A DNA stretch of 64,000 nucleotides from Spirosoma sp. KCTC 42546 (GTDB taxonomy: Bacteria > Bacteroidota > Bacteroidia > Cytophagales > Spirosomataceae): the NCBI RefSeq assembly GCF_006965485.1, contig NZ_CP041360.1:7358501-7422500 (forward strand). The letters are read 5' to 3'. Made by a program: the position numbers and the translations under genes. Positions 53,493 to 63,654 of this stretch are shown here, piece by piece (within the stretch, counting starts at the first letter, position 1; each line of letters opens with the position of its first letter). The notes beneath the pieces were generated by a model that had not been told where the DNA came from, made no database searches, and saw nothing but the letters and a program-made list of their open reading frames with translations.

Positions 53493-53771
53493 TTACGATC
53501 GATAAAAGCCGTATAGGAAAAGCCCCACCAGGATCGATTCAATAATCCAGATGTTGCGCGTATTCGAATGCGTGATCCGTCGAATGACCCAGTGTCCCCC
53601 CAAACATATGGCCATGATGGGCAGCCCAAGCACAATCTCGAGCGGATAGTCTCGCTTTTGGTCGGGTGTTCCGTACAGCACATAAAATAGGCCATGCAGA
53701 ATCTCGTACAGACCCAGTAATGCCCCCAGCGTCAGCGGTGTGATCCAGGTTAGTAACTTTTCAATCGTCAT
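53493..53771 (-). CDS. Small three-helix membrane protein
   Basis: 92 residues from ATG 53771; the longer frame to 53954 adds a non-hydrophobic stretch and is unlikely. Three helices: WITPLTLGALLGLYEILHGL, LEIVLGLPIMAICLGGHWVI, and IWIIESILVGLFLYGFY. No family recognised. Confidence 0.6.
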   Translation of the reverse strand: MTIEKLLTWITPLTLGALLGLYEILHGLFYVLYGTPDQKRDYPLEIVLGLPIMAICLGGHWVIRRITHSNTRNIWIIESILVGLFLYGFYRS

Positions 53772-54289
53772 CTTGGTGCGTCGGGATTTATAAGAGCCGC
53801 AGGCCAACTCGTTTTGATTTCGAATGCCTATAATACTACTAACCATTCGTGGTGTAGGGTTGTTGGCATTTTTTGTATCTACAAGACTCGCTACCAGGTA
53901 GACCACTGATCGGGATTGACTTGGAGTTGCACCGCTAAGCGTGGTTCCCTGCAACGGCCGGTACGCCGGAGCGGTACCCTGCCGGGATCAGCGGCTGTAG
54001 TGGCCGAAGCAATTTGGGGTTATAATGACACCATAAAATGAATAACGGTGTCTGTTGAACAACTCGACAGGGCCGCCAACTAGCTCGTTGACTCGTTGAA
54101 CAGATAGTATTGGCTACAAATTGGGCTACAATGAACACGGACAATGCAGGCCTATTTAACCGGGTTTAGCGTTTTCCAAGCGCACCGCAGCCGCGGACGG
54201 TCGGCGGTCCGGAGTCAAAGCCGGGTAGTTGACTTGATAAAGTAGAACGATCAACTTCCTGCGTTTTACGAGTCTACACCCTCTTGTTT
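53772..54289. other. Intergenic stretch upstream of the DUF4249 gene
   Basis: No convincing gene. Short minus frames here lack ribosome sites and conserved-looking sequence. Confidence 0.35.
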
Positions 54290-55486
54290 ATGCGTGCTGC
54301 TAGTCTATTTCTACTCGTTGGCTTGACGACGCTTATCTTACCCGTTGCCTGCGTCGATTTGCTGGAGATCCCCTTAACTCAACGAGTTAACGTGCTAGTG
54401 GTCGATGGGACACTAACCAACCTCAATGAGGATCAAAAAATTCACATCAACCGCGCCAAATCCGACTCGCTAACTGGCCGTTTTGGCAGCTTACCCATCA
54501 CAGGCGCTACCGTAGAGGTCGTGGTTGATTCGTCCCAGGTGCTGGTCTTCACTGAGACCGACACAGCCGGGGCCTACCGCTCACCAGCAGGCTTTCGAGC
54601 CCAACCCGGCCACGCCTACCAGCTACGTTTTACACTCAAAGATGGGACTCATTATCGGTCAACGACCGAAGTGATGGCTCCGGTCCCCTCCATTGACCGC
54701 GTCCATACAAAATTCAATCCCACTAGTTTACCCGCTATCCTTGCCGATGGTACCATTAATCAATACCGGGGGGCGCATGAGCTAACAATTGATTTTCAGG
54801 ACCCTGCCAACCAACACAACTATTACCGCTGGGATTGGCTGTTGTGGGAGAAACAGGACTGGTGTCATACGTGTGTGAATACCTTATATATGATTTACAA
54901 CCCCTATACTACCCCCCCAACCCTCTACGAAGACTGCTTTGGAGACCCCAATTATGGCGGTTACTTTGTCATCGATTACAACTGCCGCACCCAATGCTGG
55001 GAAATCTTACGTAATTATACCACCAATGTGTTCGACGATGTGTACAGTAACGGCGGGCTGATCCTGGGCCGCACGGTAGCCCAGATTCCATTTTACCAAC
55101 AGAAAGCCTGCTTAGTGCAGCTTCGCCAATCCTCGCTCACCAAGGGGGCCTATCAGTACTACCGAGCCGTTGAGGACCAGTCCCAGAATACGGGGGGCGT
55201 GGCCGTCCCTCCCCCAACGGTGTTGGTGGGTAACATACGCAACGTCGCCAATGGACAGGAAAGCGTGATTGGCTACTTTACGGCCTCAGCGGTGGCGGTG
55301 GCTCTGGACTGGATTGACCGGAGCGACGCGACGGGTCGTGCGCCGGGCTTATTTGAGGCCTTGTATGGTCGCCCGCCTTCGCAACCCAACCACCAGGGTG
55401 GCTATGGGTCGGTCGAGTACCCAACGGCGGTCTGTGTACCGAGTGATGGTCGTACGCCCAACAAGCCCATTGGCTGGCGCGATTAA
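54290..55486 (+). CDS. DUF4249 lipoprotein
   Basis: About 398 residues from ATG 54290. A lipoprotein signal (RAASLFLLVGLTTLILPVAC) ends in a cysteine, with a beta-rich N-terminal domain (RVNVLVVDGTLTNLNEDQKI, PITGATVEVVVDSSQ, GHAYQLRF). The rest carries many cysteines and aromatic residues (DWCHTC, NCRTQCWEILRNY). This is the DUF4249 family, usually encoded right after a TonB-dependent receptor of the SusC/carboxypeptidase-regulatory type, acting as its surface partner. No such receptor gene is in the window, so this copy appears orphaned. Confidence 0.8.
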   Translation: MRAASLFLLVGLTTLILPVACVDLLEIPLTQRVNVLVVDGTLTNLNEDQKIHINRAKSDSLTGRFGSLPITGATVEVVVDSSQVLVFTETDTAGAYRSPAGFRAQPGHAYQLRFTLKDGTHYRSTTEVMAPVPSIDRVHTKFNPTSLPAILADGTINQYRGAHELTIDFQDPANQHNYYRWDWLLWEKQDWCHTCVNTLYMIYNPYTTPPTLYEDCFGDPNYGGYFVIDYNCRTQCWEILRNYTTNVFDDVYSNGGLILGRTVAQIPFYQQKACLVQLRQSSLTKGAYQYYRAVEDQSQNTGGVAVPPPTVLVGNIRNVANGQESVIGYFTASAVAVALDWIDRSDATGRAPGLFEALYGRPPSQPNHQGGYGSVEYPTAVCVPSDGRTPNKPIGWRD

Positions 55487-55675
55487 TTTCTGTTGTCTAC
55501 GTGCTGGGGTGTCACAAAAATCTAAAACGGGTTGGCTGTCGATAAAATAGAACCGATTAAGGGCCGTCCATAACAGGGATTTGGCCAATTAACGAGTCCG
55601 TGCCATTTTCGACTTCTGCAACAGCCACGCTCCTATTGATAGATAGCCTAGACAGACGGGGCACTAAACAATGCA

Positions 55676-55858
55676 TTAATCGTTTACCAAGATTAAAATG
55701 TAAGAAACCAGAAAGCAGATCAGGGCCATCGATACGCCCAGCAAGGGAATAGTAAACCAATACTTTTCGGCTAACCAAACGTAAAAGCCAATCGTAAGGA
55801 TTGTAATGATAAAAAAGAAGTGGACCTGCCATAGTTGATTGAACATTAGGTTAAGCAT
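55676..55858 (-). CDS. Very small two-helix membrane protein
   Basis: 60 residues with two hydrophobic helices (VHFFFIITILTIGFYVWLA and IPLLGVSMALICFLVSYILI) and a polar end. A plausible real gene because it is almost entirely membrane-like. Another frame overlaps it. Confidence 0.45.
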   Translation of the reverse strand: MLNLMFNQLWQVHFFFIITILTIGFYVWLAEKYWFTIPLLGVSMALICFLVSYILILVND

Positions 55859-55925
55859 GATCTAACTTAGTGAACTATGAAAACCAGGAGGTAGTACAAC
55901 CGCTCGGTAACACCCGCCTGTATCC

Positions 55926-56040
55926 GTTACCAGGTCTGATCTGACCATAACCCTGGAACTACCCCAGGCCAACTTCGCTACGGTGGGCACGGCAAATAAC
56001 TTCGTTCGTTCCAGCAGTTTTAACAACGAAAACTCCTTCC
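55926..56040 (+). pseudogene. Fragment of the secreted-repeat C-terminal domain
   Basis: Plus-strand reading VTRSDLTITLELPQANFATV followed by NNFV matches the C-terminal domain of the protein at 47925-50183 (VTGSDLTINLDLPQANFASS, then NFVV). No start, no continuation, and a stop upstream, so it is a leftover of a related gene in the opposite orientation. Confidence 0.6.
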
Positions 56041-56079
56041 TCACGGTTGGGATTTTTCGTTCATCCCGTTCTCTGAAAC

Positions 56080-59000
56080 TTACCGGCTAGCCGTCCTCGA
56101 CTTCTGAATGACCAGGGGTATACATTTGGGAGCCGGACACGTACAGGTAGCAGGTTCCAGGATAACCGTCACATCTGTATAGCAAGCTCCTCCCGGACTG
56201 TACAACCGAATGGTGTAAGGCTGGCTCATTGCAGGGTTTGGCAGATTCGTAAAACTAACGGCACCAGCGGTAATGGCCAGGTTTGTTGGGTCGCCGTAAG
56301 CAGGCCCACTTCCGTAGGTATTCCCTGCAACAATGTCGGCGAGTTCGGTATTTTGTAAGGTGGTCAGGTCAATATGCGCATCGTTATTGGCTGCGAGGCC
56401 TACGCAGGTAGCCGTCACTGCCTGCGGAAGTGCCGTGTACGATGGAACTTCATTGACCGTTACGGTTGTCGATATTGTTGACGAACAGCCCGTAGTAAAC
56501 GCACAGATAGCCGTATAAACAGTTGTTAAAGAAGGCGATACAAGTATGGTAGCTGTCGTTTCGGTTGTTGACCAAAGAATTGTTCCATCTTCACAACCAG
56601 CCACGGTCAATGTGGCTGATTGTCCGGAACAGACCGTTTCAGAATTCACCGTTAGCACCGGTAAGGGATTGACAGTAACCATTGTACTGGCTACCGCTGA
56701 GCAACCAACCTCCGTGCTTACAGTTACTGAATATACATCGCTGGTTGTTACAACAATCGAAGCCGTTTGCTCACCAGTTGACCAGAGGTAGGTGTCGCCC
56801 CCACTGGCGGTTAACGTCGCACTTTGCCCCTCACAAATCGTTGCACTACTCCCTGTAATGGCAGCCACAGGTAATGGATTTACCGTGATCGTACCGGTAG
56901 CCGTACCCGAACAACCATCGCTACTGATGGCTGTGACGGAGTACGTACCTTCCGCGGTGCCCGTGGCTACATTAAATGGACCTACCTGAGTCAGGCCTGA
57001 TGAAAACTGATACGTGGTATAGCCTCCCGTAGCCACCAGCACCGCCTGTTGACCAGCGCAGATTGTATCAGAACTCAGGCTCACTACCGGGTTCGCATTA
57101 ATCGTGATACTGCCCGTACCAGTACCTACACACCCCTCAGCACTGATCGCCGTTACCGAATAAATCCCATCGGTTGTACCAATGGCCACATTCGAGTTCC
57201 CCAACTGGGTCAGACCCGTCGAGAAGAGATAGATATCATAACCGGCCGTAGCAGTCAGGCTTGCTGTCTGTCCTTCACAAATCGTTGCCGATGTAAGCGC
57301 AACCACGGGTAGTGGATTGGCGGTGATACTACCTGTGGCCGTAGACGAGCAACCGACTGAATTTATGGCCGTTACCGAGTACGTACCGGTGGTTGTACCG
57401 ATGGCCTCATTGGTTGTGCCAATACGGGTTAGGCCAGGTGAGAAATTATAGTCTGCAAAACCTGCCGTAGCGGTTAGTATTGCCGTCTGGCCCGCGCAGA
57501 TCGTCATCGAGGAAAGCTCAACAACAGGTATAGGATTGACCGTAACACTGCCCGTAGCGATGGCCGAACAGCCCCCCGCTGTAGCAGCCGTCACCGAATA
57601 CGTACCCGCTTCTGTCGTACTCGCTATATTCGTACCAGCCAGTTGTGTGAGACCCGTTGAGAAACTATAGGAAGCCAGCCCTGCCGTAGCGGTCAATGTA
57701 GCCGTTTCTCCTGCGCAAATAGTTACTGAAGTAAGTGTAATAACTGGGTTTGGATTCACCGTAATTGTCCCGGTAGCGGTACCTGAACAACCCGCCGAGT
57801 TGACCGCCGTCACCGAGTACGTACCGGTAGCGCTTCCACTGGCAACATTGGTAGTTCCTAGCTGGGTAAGTTCGCTCGAAAAGGTATAGCTGCTAAAACC
57901 GGCAGTAGCCGTCAGGTTAACCGTTTGACCAACGCAAATTTCGGCTGATGTCAATGACAGGGCCAGGGGCGCACACACATAGCCCGCATCGTACGTAAAG
58001 TTGTTTTGACCGGCCTGTCCTAGTGTAAACGCAATACTACCCGTTGCATCCGGATCGGAGTCGATGGCATTCGTTACTGTGCCGGAAGCAGGTACTGTGT
58101 TAATGGTAAACGCACTGACACTAACGGGAAAACTGAGTGTATAACTGCCACCTGGCGTCAGGGTTAAGTTGTAAACGGACCCCAACACATTTGTACCCAC
58201 TGCCGTTGAAAAATAATAGTCACCATCGGCATTCGTTGTTACGGTAGCAATCGTTGTTGAGCCGGGGCCCAGCAAGGCAACCTGCACATCCGCGAAACCA
58301 GGCTCATCGGGGTCCTGAATCCCGTTGTTATTCGTATCTCGCCAAACCCGGTTCCCGATTTGAATAGGTGGCAAATCACAGCCCAGTTCAAGATCGCCCA
58401 GCCCATTGGCTTTACCATAGGTGGACACATCATCGCTCCGGTAAATTTGTACACTGGTAGCTGGTCCACTCGAGCCATCTGAGTTTTTGAATCGCCGGAT
58501 ACCACCGGAATCCACGTTATACGTGGGATCAAGTACAATAGATGCCACTTCGCCACTTCCGGGTAGCAAGGCTAACCCACCCTCGCTCATTTCTAATTGA
58601 AAAGCTCCGCCAGATGCACCAGCTTCTATATGATCGCTGTAATAATACTCTCCATTACCGGGTCCCTGCGTTGTATTGGCACCACTTGTTACCAGGCCAT
58701 TGCAAACGCTGGCGTTGTACTCAAGCGTCCATTCATTGACCCCCGCCGTACATCTACCAGCTCGCAGAATATCCCCAGGGGCAATAGCCCGGTATTTCTG
58801 AATAGGATCAGCAGTGCTATTGGGATCGGGCCCAAGGTTATTATTCCCATATTGATCGCCGAAACGGTCCCGGATACTCAGGATCATTGACCCATCCACA
58901 TCAAACTCGATACCTGTCAACATAGGCTGTGGATAACTACAGTAAGGCAGATCATTCCGGGCAAACCGGGCAGGTTGAGCGTCAACCCAGGGCAGCCAGA

Positions 59001-60423
59001 ACTCAGCCCGGTCGGCACCGGTTTTATCATTGTTCGTAGCCCCTTTTTGGTAAGTTAACGGGAACGAGAGCACCGATGTAAAACTTGCATCATTCGGATT
59101 GAATTCATAGACAACGGCTTTCATACCCGTTGTATCCCGAGTAACCAGGCTGGTACTGCTGGGCAACTCCCCAATAGTTCCTCCTATGCCAAAATTCACC
59201 GTTCCGGCTACGCCTTCGTTGGAAGTTACGCCACCCACATAGACACGGCCTCGGTAATATTTAAGCCCAAATGGCCGAAAAACGCTGCCTGGTTGCTGAC
59301 TTGGCGATGGAATTGTAAAACTGATAGCTGTACCCGCCGTTGGCGTATCGCTGGTTGGGTCAATGATTGGAATTTGATATAATCGGCGATCACCCAGATT
59401 GACAACGTACAATTGCGTCCCATCTTCAGAAATTTCCAGGTCTCCTAAACCCGCTTTTCCAACCAGATCGAATGTAGTTGCGTCCCGATTACCCTCCGTT
59501 AGCACAGCAGGCAACCCCCGATCTGTATTAGAGCCCACTGTACTGGAAACTGTTGTGGCAACCGTACCCGACACACTGGTGGTAGCTATTGCCGTAACGG
59601 CGGTCGGTAACGTGGTGAACAGGCTGGTTGTAAACGTAGCCCCCCCCGAAGGCTTTGTGATATAAATACCCCCTGCCCCACCATCAGCCAGTCCGGAATG
59701 CCGTTTTACGAAAGCAGATGTGTACGTATATTTTGTGGCCCGTTGATAGGCTACCCCATACACAGTTCCTAATTGGCGATTAAGGCTAATGGCTGTTTCT
59801 GACGGCGTATTACCACCCGTATTCGAAACTTCCTGAGCACTGGTAGCATTGTAGGGCAATGTAACAAACACCCCCTCATCACCCGAGCTGCCGCTACCCA
59901 ATGGGTTACCGTTCACGTAGCAGGGAACAAAGAAAACCGGGACAGCCTGACAATAATCAAAGGGATAATTAATACCCAGATTAATTTCGGTAGCAACGGA
60001 GCTGGCAACAAACTGGGTTGAGGTGCCGCTTGCTGTTCCATGCAATCCATCATAATAACCCGCTGGCAGATTACTAAACTCGACCCGATATGGGCCTGCT
60101 CCCGATGGGGTAATTGTGTAAAACCCAGCCGTGGCCGTGGCAGAGCTCGTAATGGTGCTACCTACCAGCCCAGTGTTGTTATATACATTGACTGTTATAC
60201 CACCTACCCCAATCTCACCATCCAGGGGTGTGGCAACTGTAAAACTGCGAACCCCATCCTCGTTGAAATCCCGATAAACGGTACCCGATAGTTGTCCATA
60301 AGCTGACTGGGACAAGGCAATGAAAACGAGCAGTAAGCCAACAATTGAGAAGAAACGGGCTGTATTTCTATAGATGGAACAAATACTCAGTCCAGACTTT
60401 TTAACGTAAACATCATTTTCCAT
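56080..60423 (-). CDS. Giant secreted SdrD-B/Ig-like repeat protein
   Basis: 1447 residues. Signal peptide (FFSIVGLLLVFIALSQSAYG). An SdrD B-like domain follows (GTVYRDFNEDGVRSF, VGGITVNVYN), then a ~500-residue region with strand-rich blocks, a second SdrD-like domain (NRVWRDTNNNGIQDPDEPGF), and six near-identical ~75-residue repeats (ICAGQTA.LTATAG..., TYSVTAI, GCSGTATG.ITVNP). Two shorter Ig-like units and a cysteine-rich end (CTCPAPKCIP) close it. The repeats are clear by eye and typical of surface or gliding adhesins of Bacteroidota. No classic secretion C-terminal signal is obvious. Confidence 0.8.
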   Translation of the reverse strand: MENDVYVKKSGLSICSIYRNTARFFSIVGLLLVFIALSQSAYGQLSGTVYRDFNEDGVRSFTVATPLDGEIGVGGITVNVYNNTGLVGSTITSSATATAGFYTITPSGAGPYRVEFSNLPAGYYDGLHGTASGTSTQFVASSVATEINLGINYPFDYCQAVPVFFVPCYVNGNPLGSGSSGDEGVFVTLPYNATSAQEVSNTGGNTPSETAISLNRQLGTVYGVAYQRATKYTYTSAFVKRHSGLADGGAGGIYITKPSGGATFTTSLFTTLPTAVTAIATTSVSGTVATTVSSTVGSNTDRGLPAVLTEGNRDATTFDLVGKAGLGDLEISEDGTQLYVVNLGDRRLYQIPIIDPTSDTPTAGTAISFTIPSPSQQPGSVFRPFGLKYYRGRVYVGGVTSNEGVAGTVNFGIGGTIGELPSSTSLVTRDTTGMKAVVYEFNPNDASFTSVLSFPLTYQKGATNNDKTGADRAEFWLPWVDAQPARFARNDLPYCSYPQPMLTGIEFDVDGSMILSIRDRFGDQYGNNNLGPDPNSTADPIQKYRAIAPGDILRAGRCTAGVNEWTLEYNASVCNGLVTSGANTTQGPGNGEYYYSDHIEAGASGGAFQLEMSEGGLALLPGSGEVASIVLDPTYNVDSGGIRRFKNSDGSSGPATSVQIYRSDDVSTYGKANGLGDLELGCDLPPIQIGNRVWRDTNNNGIQDPDEPGFADVQVALLGPGSTTIATVTTNADGDYYFSTAVGTNVLGSVYNLTLTPGGSYTLSFPVSVSAFTINTVPASGTVTNAIDSDPDATGSIAFTLGQAGQNNFTYDAGYVCAPLALSLTSAEICVGQTVNLTATAGFSSYTFSSELTQLGTTNVASGSATGTYSVTAVNSAGCSGTATGTITVNPNPVITLTSVTICAGETATLTATAGLASYSFSTGLTQLAGTNIASTTEAGTYSVTAATAGGCSAIATGSVTVNPIPVVELSSMTICAGQTAILTATAGFADYNFSPGLTRIGTTNEAIGTTTGTYSVTAINSVGCSSTATGSITANPLPVVALTSATICEGQTASLTATAGYDIYLFSTGLTQLGNSNVAIGTTDGIYSVTAISAEGCVGTGTGSITINANPVVSLSSDTICAGQQAVLVATGGYTTYQFSSGLTQVGPFNVATGTAEGTYSVTAISSDGCSGTATGTITVNPLPVAAITGSSATICEGQSATLTASGGDTYLWSTGEQTASIVVTTSDVYSVTVSTEVGCSAVASTMVTVNPLPVLTVNSETVCSGQSATLTVAGCEDGTILWSTTETTATILVSPSLTTVYTAICAFTTGCSSTISTTVTVNEVPSYTALPQAVTATCVGLAANNDAHIDLTTLQNTELADIVAGNTYGSGPAYGDPTNLAITAGAVSFTNLPNPAMSQPYTIRLYSPGGACYTDVTVILEPATCTCPAPKCIPLVIQKSRTASR

Positions 60424-61049
60424 AGGGTTCCCGGTTGAGCTGTATCAGTAAGTACTGAGCTAGACAAACAGGGTGCCATTTTCCTGGAAAACACAAAAAA
60501 TATCCTATAGATAGTTACATCTTATATACAAATATAAGTCATAGTAACATGTGCCATTCTATATACACCAGTAGACGTTTTATATAGTTACATAGTCACG
60601 CTTCGTGCGACGAAAAACAACAATCAACTAATAGTCAATAACTTATCGAAAAATCAGTTCACGTACCGCTGAATTAGCATGTAAATCCATTAGTATACAA
60701 AAACTGCTTCAAAAATGTATTTATGGACAAGTAAGACAGATACACTTAGCCTTCAGAATTAGTAGATTTATTTTTAAACGGAACTGGTATAGCTACCCGT
60801 TTTATATTAAAAACGGCCCGTATAATCAGGTGCGGAAGGGCCGCGAATAACGTGCCAAAATAAGCGCAGATACAGGTTTTTTCCTAAAAACCAGATTTAG
60901 TTATATCAATACTATAAATACGATCTTCCTCCCAACGCGTTTGCCGGATTAGCTGCTATATCTGATGCTACAATGGAGAGATCGGGTTGGGAAAACCTAT
61001 AGGTATTCCTTACTAGGTAACCACACGTTCATGGGATCAACACCCCAGT
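60424..61049. other. Promoter region of the giant secreted protein
   Basis: 626 bp without a supported gene. Sequence near 60480-60760 is AT-rich and should hold the promoter of the 1447-residue gene. A weak GC-rich inverted repeat (ACGGCCC and AGGGCCG) lies near 60815-60850, possibly the end signal of hemJ. Confidence 0.4.
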
Positions 61050-61577
61050 TCACCCTTTGCGCAAACGCCGGTACGTCCGTATCGCAACCAGCAAAACAAC
61101 TAATAGAACCAACAGGCCCAGCATACCCCAGAGCATGTTCAGGGCATCCTTAAGGACCACCAGAAAAACAATAGCAAACAGAAATAAGGTGGCTACTTCA
61201 TTCCAGATACGAAGCTGGTTGGACGTATAGCGAAACTCGCCCCGCTGCTGTTGCCGGAAAATACCATGACACAAGCCGTGATAAACATACAGGCCCGCCA
61301 CCAGCACCAGTTTGTAGATGAGCCAGTCGGGCGTTGATCCGTAGTTATACCAGGTATTCAGGCCTAGTATCAAGGTTATTACTGCCGACGGCCACGTAAT
61401 ACCGAACCAGAGTCGACGCTGCATTAGCAGGAGTTGTTGCTGGAGAACACTACGTCCCGGTTCAGGCAATGGCTCGGCTTCGGTGGCGTAGATGAACAGC
61501 CTCGGCATATAAAACAAGCCTGCAAACCAGGTTACGACAAAAATAATGTGCAGGGCTTTGCTATAAAAGAAGGTCAT
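61050..61577 (-). CDS. hemJ: HemJ-type protoporphyrinogen IX oxidase (CopD family)
   Basis: 175 residues with four to five membrane helices: FYSKALHIIFVVTWFAGLFY (with the conserved early histidine), ITWPSAVITLILGLNTWY, LIYKLVLVAGLYVYHGLCHG, and LFLFAIVFLVVLKDALNML. This pattern, with a conserved K after helix 2 and an H in the third, matches HemJ, which oxidises protoporphyrinogen IX in heme synthesis in many bacteria that lack HemG and HemY. It is monocistronic here and divergent from the 600-residue gene. Confidence 0.85.
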   Translation of the reverse strand: MTFFYSKALHIIFVVTWFAGLFYMPRLFIYATEAEPLPEPGRSVLQQQLLLMQRRLWFGITWPSAVITLILGLNTWYNYGSTPDWLIYKLVLVAGLYVYHGLCHGIFRQQQRGEFRYTSNQLRIWNEVATLFLFAIVFLVVLKDALNMLWGMLGLLVLLVVLLVAIRTYRRLRKG

Positions 61578-61750
61578 AATTCAGCAGAAAGAGGCATCGG
61601 TTTTTGGAGTAAATATACAATGGCAAAAACTGCGATTGATAAAAATCAGCTGGCTACCTTATCGTTGTCAATAACCCACCCAAAAGAGTCCAGTAGCTTT
61701 ATCCGTGAATTTGGAGAACTATACCTCATCCATTCATCATCTAATTCGCT

Positions 61751-63553
61751 ATGAGTACCCCCATTCACAGTTTTCATATCCCGGTCATGGGTTTGGCCTA
61801 TACCATTGATTCTCCGTTCAAAGTAGCCCGTTTCGGCATCAACTCGGTTCTTTCCATTGTGGAAGACCGGCTTATTGAATCCATGCGCAACTACTATTAC
61901 CAACAGGCCAATGAACCCTATGTACCAATAACAGCCAACGAAAAAGACTATCGTGCCCGCCGGATAACAGACTACCTCAACCTGATGAATCGAACGGTTC
62001 AGGCGCAGGTGGAAGCCCTGAAAAATGCCGCGTTTGAAGCTGGTTCTGAGCTTGTTAAATACGTTGATATGCTCCCTGATAGCAGTACGCTGAAAAGTTT
62101 ATACCAGAATATGATCCAATCCAACGATGTCTCGGAAAAGGCTCGTCTGGAACAGATGCTACGAAGTCAGATTCAACCCGGAAGCATTGACGTCAACATC
62201 ATGACGAAGGTCGATAAAAACAACCTCGACCGAAACGGACTGGTGCGCGAAAATGGATCTGATGCCCTAACCGCCTTACAGGGCTATGCCAATAGTACTC
62301 TATCAAATTCATCCATTATTTTCTCGGCGGGTCTTAATCCGAGGCTGTTCAACTATCTGGAAAACTGCCCTGAGTTCGACGCCAAAGGTCTCGGCGAATT
62401 TGACAAGAAGGTGGTCATCAAAGTAAGTGATTATCGATCGGCGCTGATTCAGGGAAAATATCTGGCAAAAAAAGGAGTTTGGGTCAGTGAATTCCGGGTT
62501 GAGTCGGGGCTTAATTGCGGGGGGCACGCTTTTGCCACCGATGGGTATCTGATGGGACCGATCCTGGAAGAATTCAAGCAGAAAAAAACGGAGTTAGTGG
62601 ATGCGCTTTTCAGCCTTTATGTCAACGCGTTACAACAAAAAGGAAAGCCTGTTTTTACCGAACCACACCCGATTAAATTGACTGTTCAGGGCGGTATTGG
62701 TACGCATCAGGAAGACCAGTTTCTGCACCAGTATTATGGAGCTGAAAGTACAGGCTGGGGGACCCCCTTTCTGTTGGTTCCGGAAGCAACTACGGTGGAT
62801 GATGATACCCTGGAAAAACTTCAGAAAGCGCGGCAGAAAGACGTTGTTCTGAGCAAAGCCTCTCCGCTTGGCGTACGTTTTTATTACCTGAAAGGGACCA
62901 GTGCAGAAGTGGAAAAACTAAACCGGATTAACCGGGGGCGGCCCGGTAGCCCCTGCACCGAAAAACACCTGGTCACCAACACCGAATTCACAAAAGAGCC
63001 CATCTGTACAGCTTCTCAACAGTATCAGAAACTCAAACTGGAACAACTCAACTCGTTGAATCTACCCGCACCTGAGTATAACAAACAGGTATCAGAACTA
63101 GAGGAAAAGGAGTGCTTATGCGTGGGTCTGAGTAACGCGGTTTCGCATGTGTACGGGGTTCCGTTTCTCAAAAAACTGCACGCTGTAACCATCTGCCCCG
63201 GCCCGAACATCGCCTATTTTTCCAAAGTTGCGTCACTGAAGGAAATGACTGACCATATCTACGGGCGTACCAACCTGCTCGATGATCCGGATCGCCCGCA
63301 CATGTTCCTGAACGAACTAACGCAATACCTGAATTACCTGGAAGAGCAGTTGGCAGACGCTGACCCCACCGATTCAAAACGCCAAACCTATTTGCGAAAT
63401 TTCGGCCGGAACTTAGACGAGGGTATCGCGTATTACCGTCAATTAACCCCGAGTCTGTTTGACAGATCTGTTGCCGAAAACGCGTTTTCAGCGGGCCTGG
63501 CTCAGGCCCATGAACGCCTTCAGACACTTGCACCAGAGTTGTTGGCAGTGTAG
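61751..63553 (+). CDS. Conserved protein, possibly TIM-barrel oxidoreductase-like
   Basis: 600 residues, no signal peptide. The middle contains ESGLNCGGHAFATDGYLMG near residue 260 and LTVQGGIGTHQEDQFLHQ, STGWGTPFLLVPEAT near residues 315-345, which recall the glycine-rich loops of nitronate monooxygenase or related FMN barrels. C-terminal cysteines (KECLCVGLSNAV) could bind metal. I am not sure of the family. The gene is divergent from hemJ and ends at a very long hairpin. Confidence 0.6.
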   Translation: MSTPIHSFHIPVMGLAYTIDSPFKVARFGINSVLSIVEDRLIESMRNYYYQQANEPYVPITANEKDYRARRITDYLNLMNRTVQAQVEALKNAAFEAGSELVKYVDMLPDSSTLKSLYQNMIQSNDVSEKARLEQMLRSQIQPGSIDVNIMTKVDKNNLDRNGLVRENGSDALTALQGYANSTLSNSSIIFSAGLNPRLFNYLENCPEFDAKGLGEFDKKVVIKVSDYRSALIQGKYLAKKGVWVSEFRVESGLNCGGHAFATDGYLMGPILEEFKQKKTELVDALFSLYVNALQQKGKPVFTEPHPIKLTVQGGIGTHQEDQFLHQYYGAESTGWGTPFLLVPEATTVDDDTLEKLQKARQKDVVLSKASPLGVRFYYLKGTSAEVEKLNRINRGRPGSPCTEKHLVTNTEFTKEPICTASQQYQKLKLEQLNSLNLPAPEYNKQVSELEEKECLCVGLSNAVSHVYGVPFLKKLHAVTICPGPNIAYFSKVASLKEMTDHIYGRTNLLDDPDRPHMFLNELTQYLNYLEEQLADADPTDSKRQTYLRNFGRNLDEGIAYYRQLTPSLFDRSVAENAFSAGLAQAHERLQTLAPELLAV

Positions 63554-63554
63554 T

Positions 63555-63632
63555 AGGGATTTTTCGTGAAACGGTTTGAGTGGCGTCGGTTACTGATAAC
63601 CGACGCCACTCAAACCGTTTCACAAAAAATCC
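63555..63632. terminator. Very long hairpin between convergent genes
   Basis: Two 37-bp arms (63555-63591 and 63596-63632) with a single C/T mismatch (a G-U pair in RNA) and a 4-nt loop. It lies between the 600-residue gene and the convergent LysR gene, so it probably stops both transcripts. Confidence 0.85.
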
Positions 63633-63654
63633 CTGATCGGCATAGTAAAGGCGT

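Noticed and set aside
55862-56044. Minus-strand 60-codon frame before the giant protein
   Set aside because: Its opposite strand carries a recognisable fragment of a secreted-protein domain, so the minus frame is a shadow.
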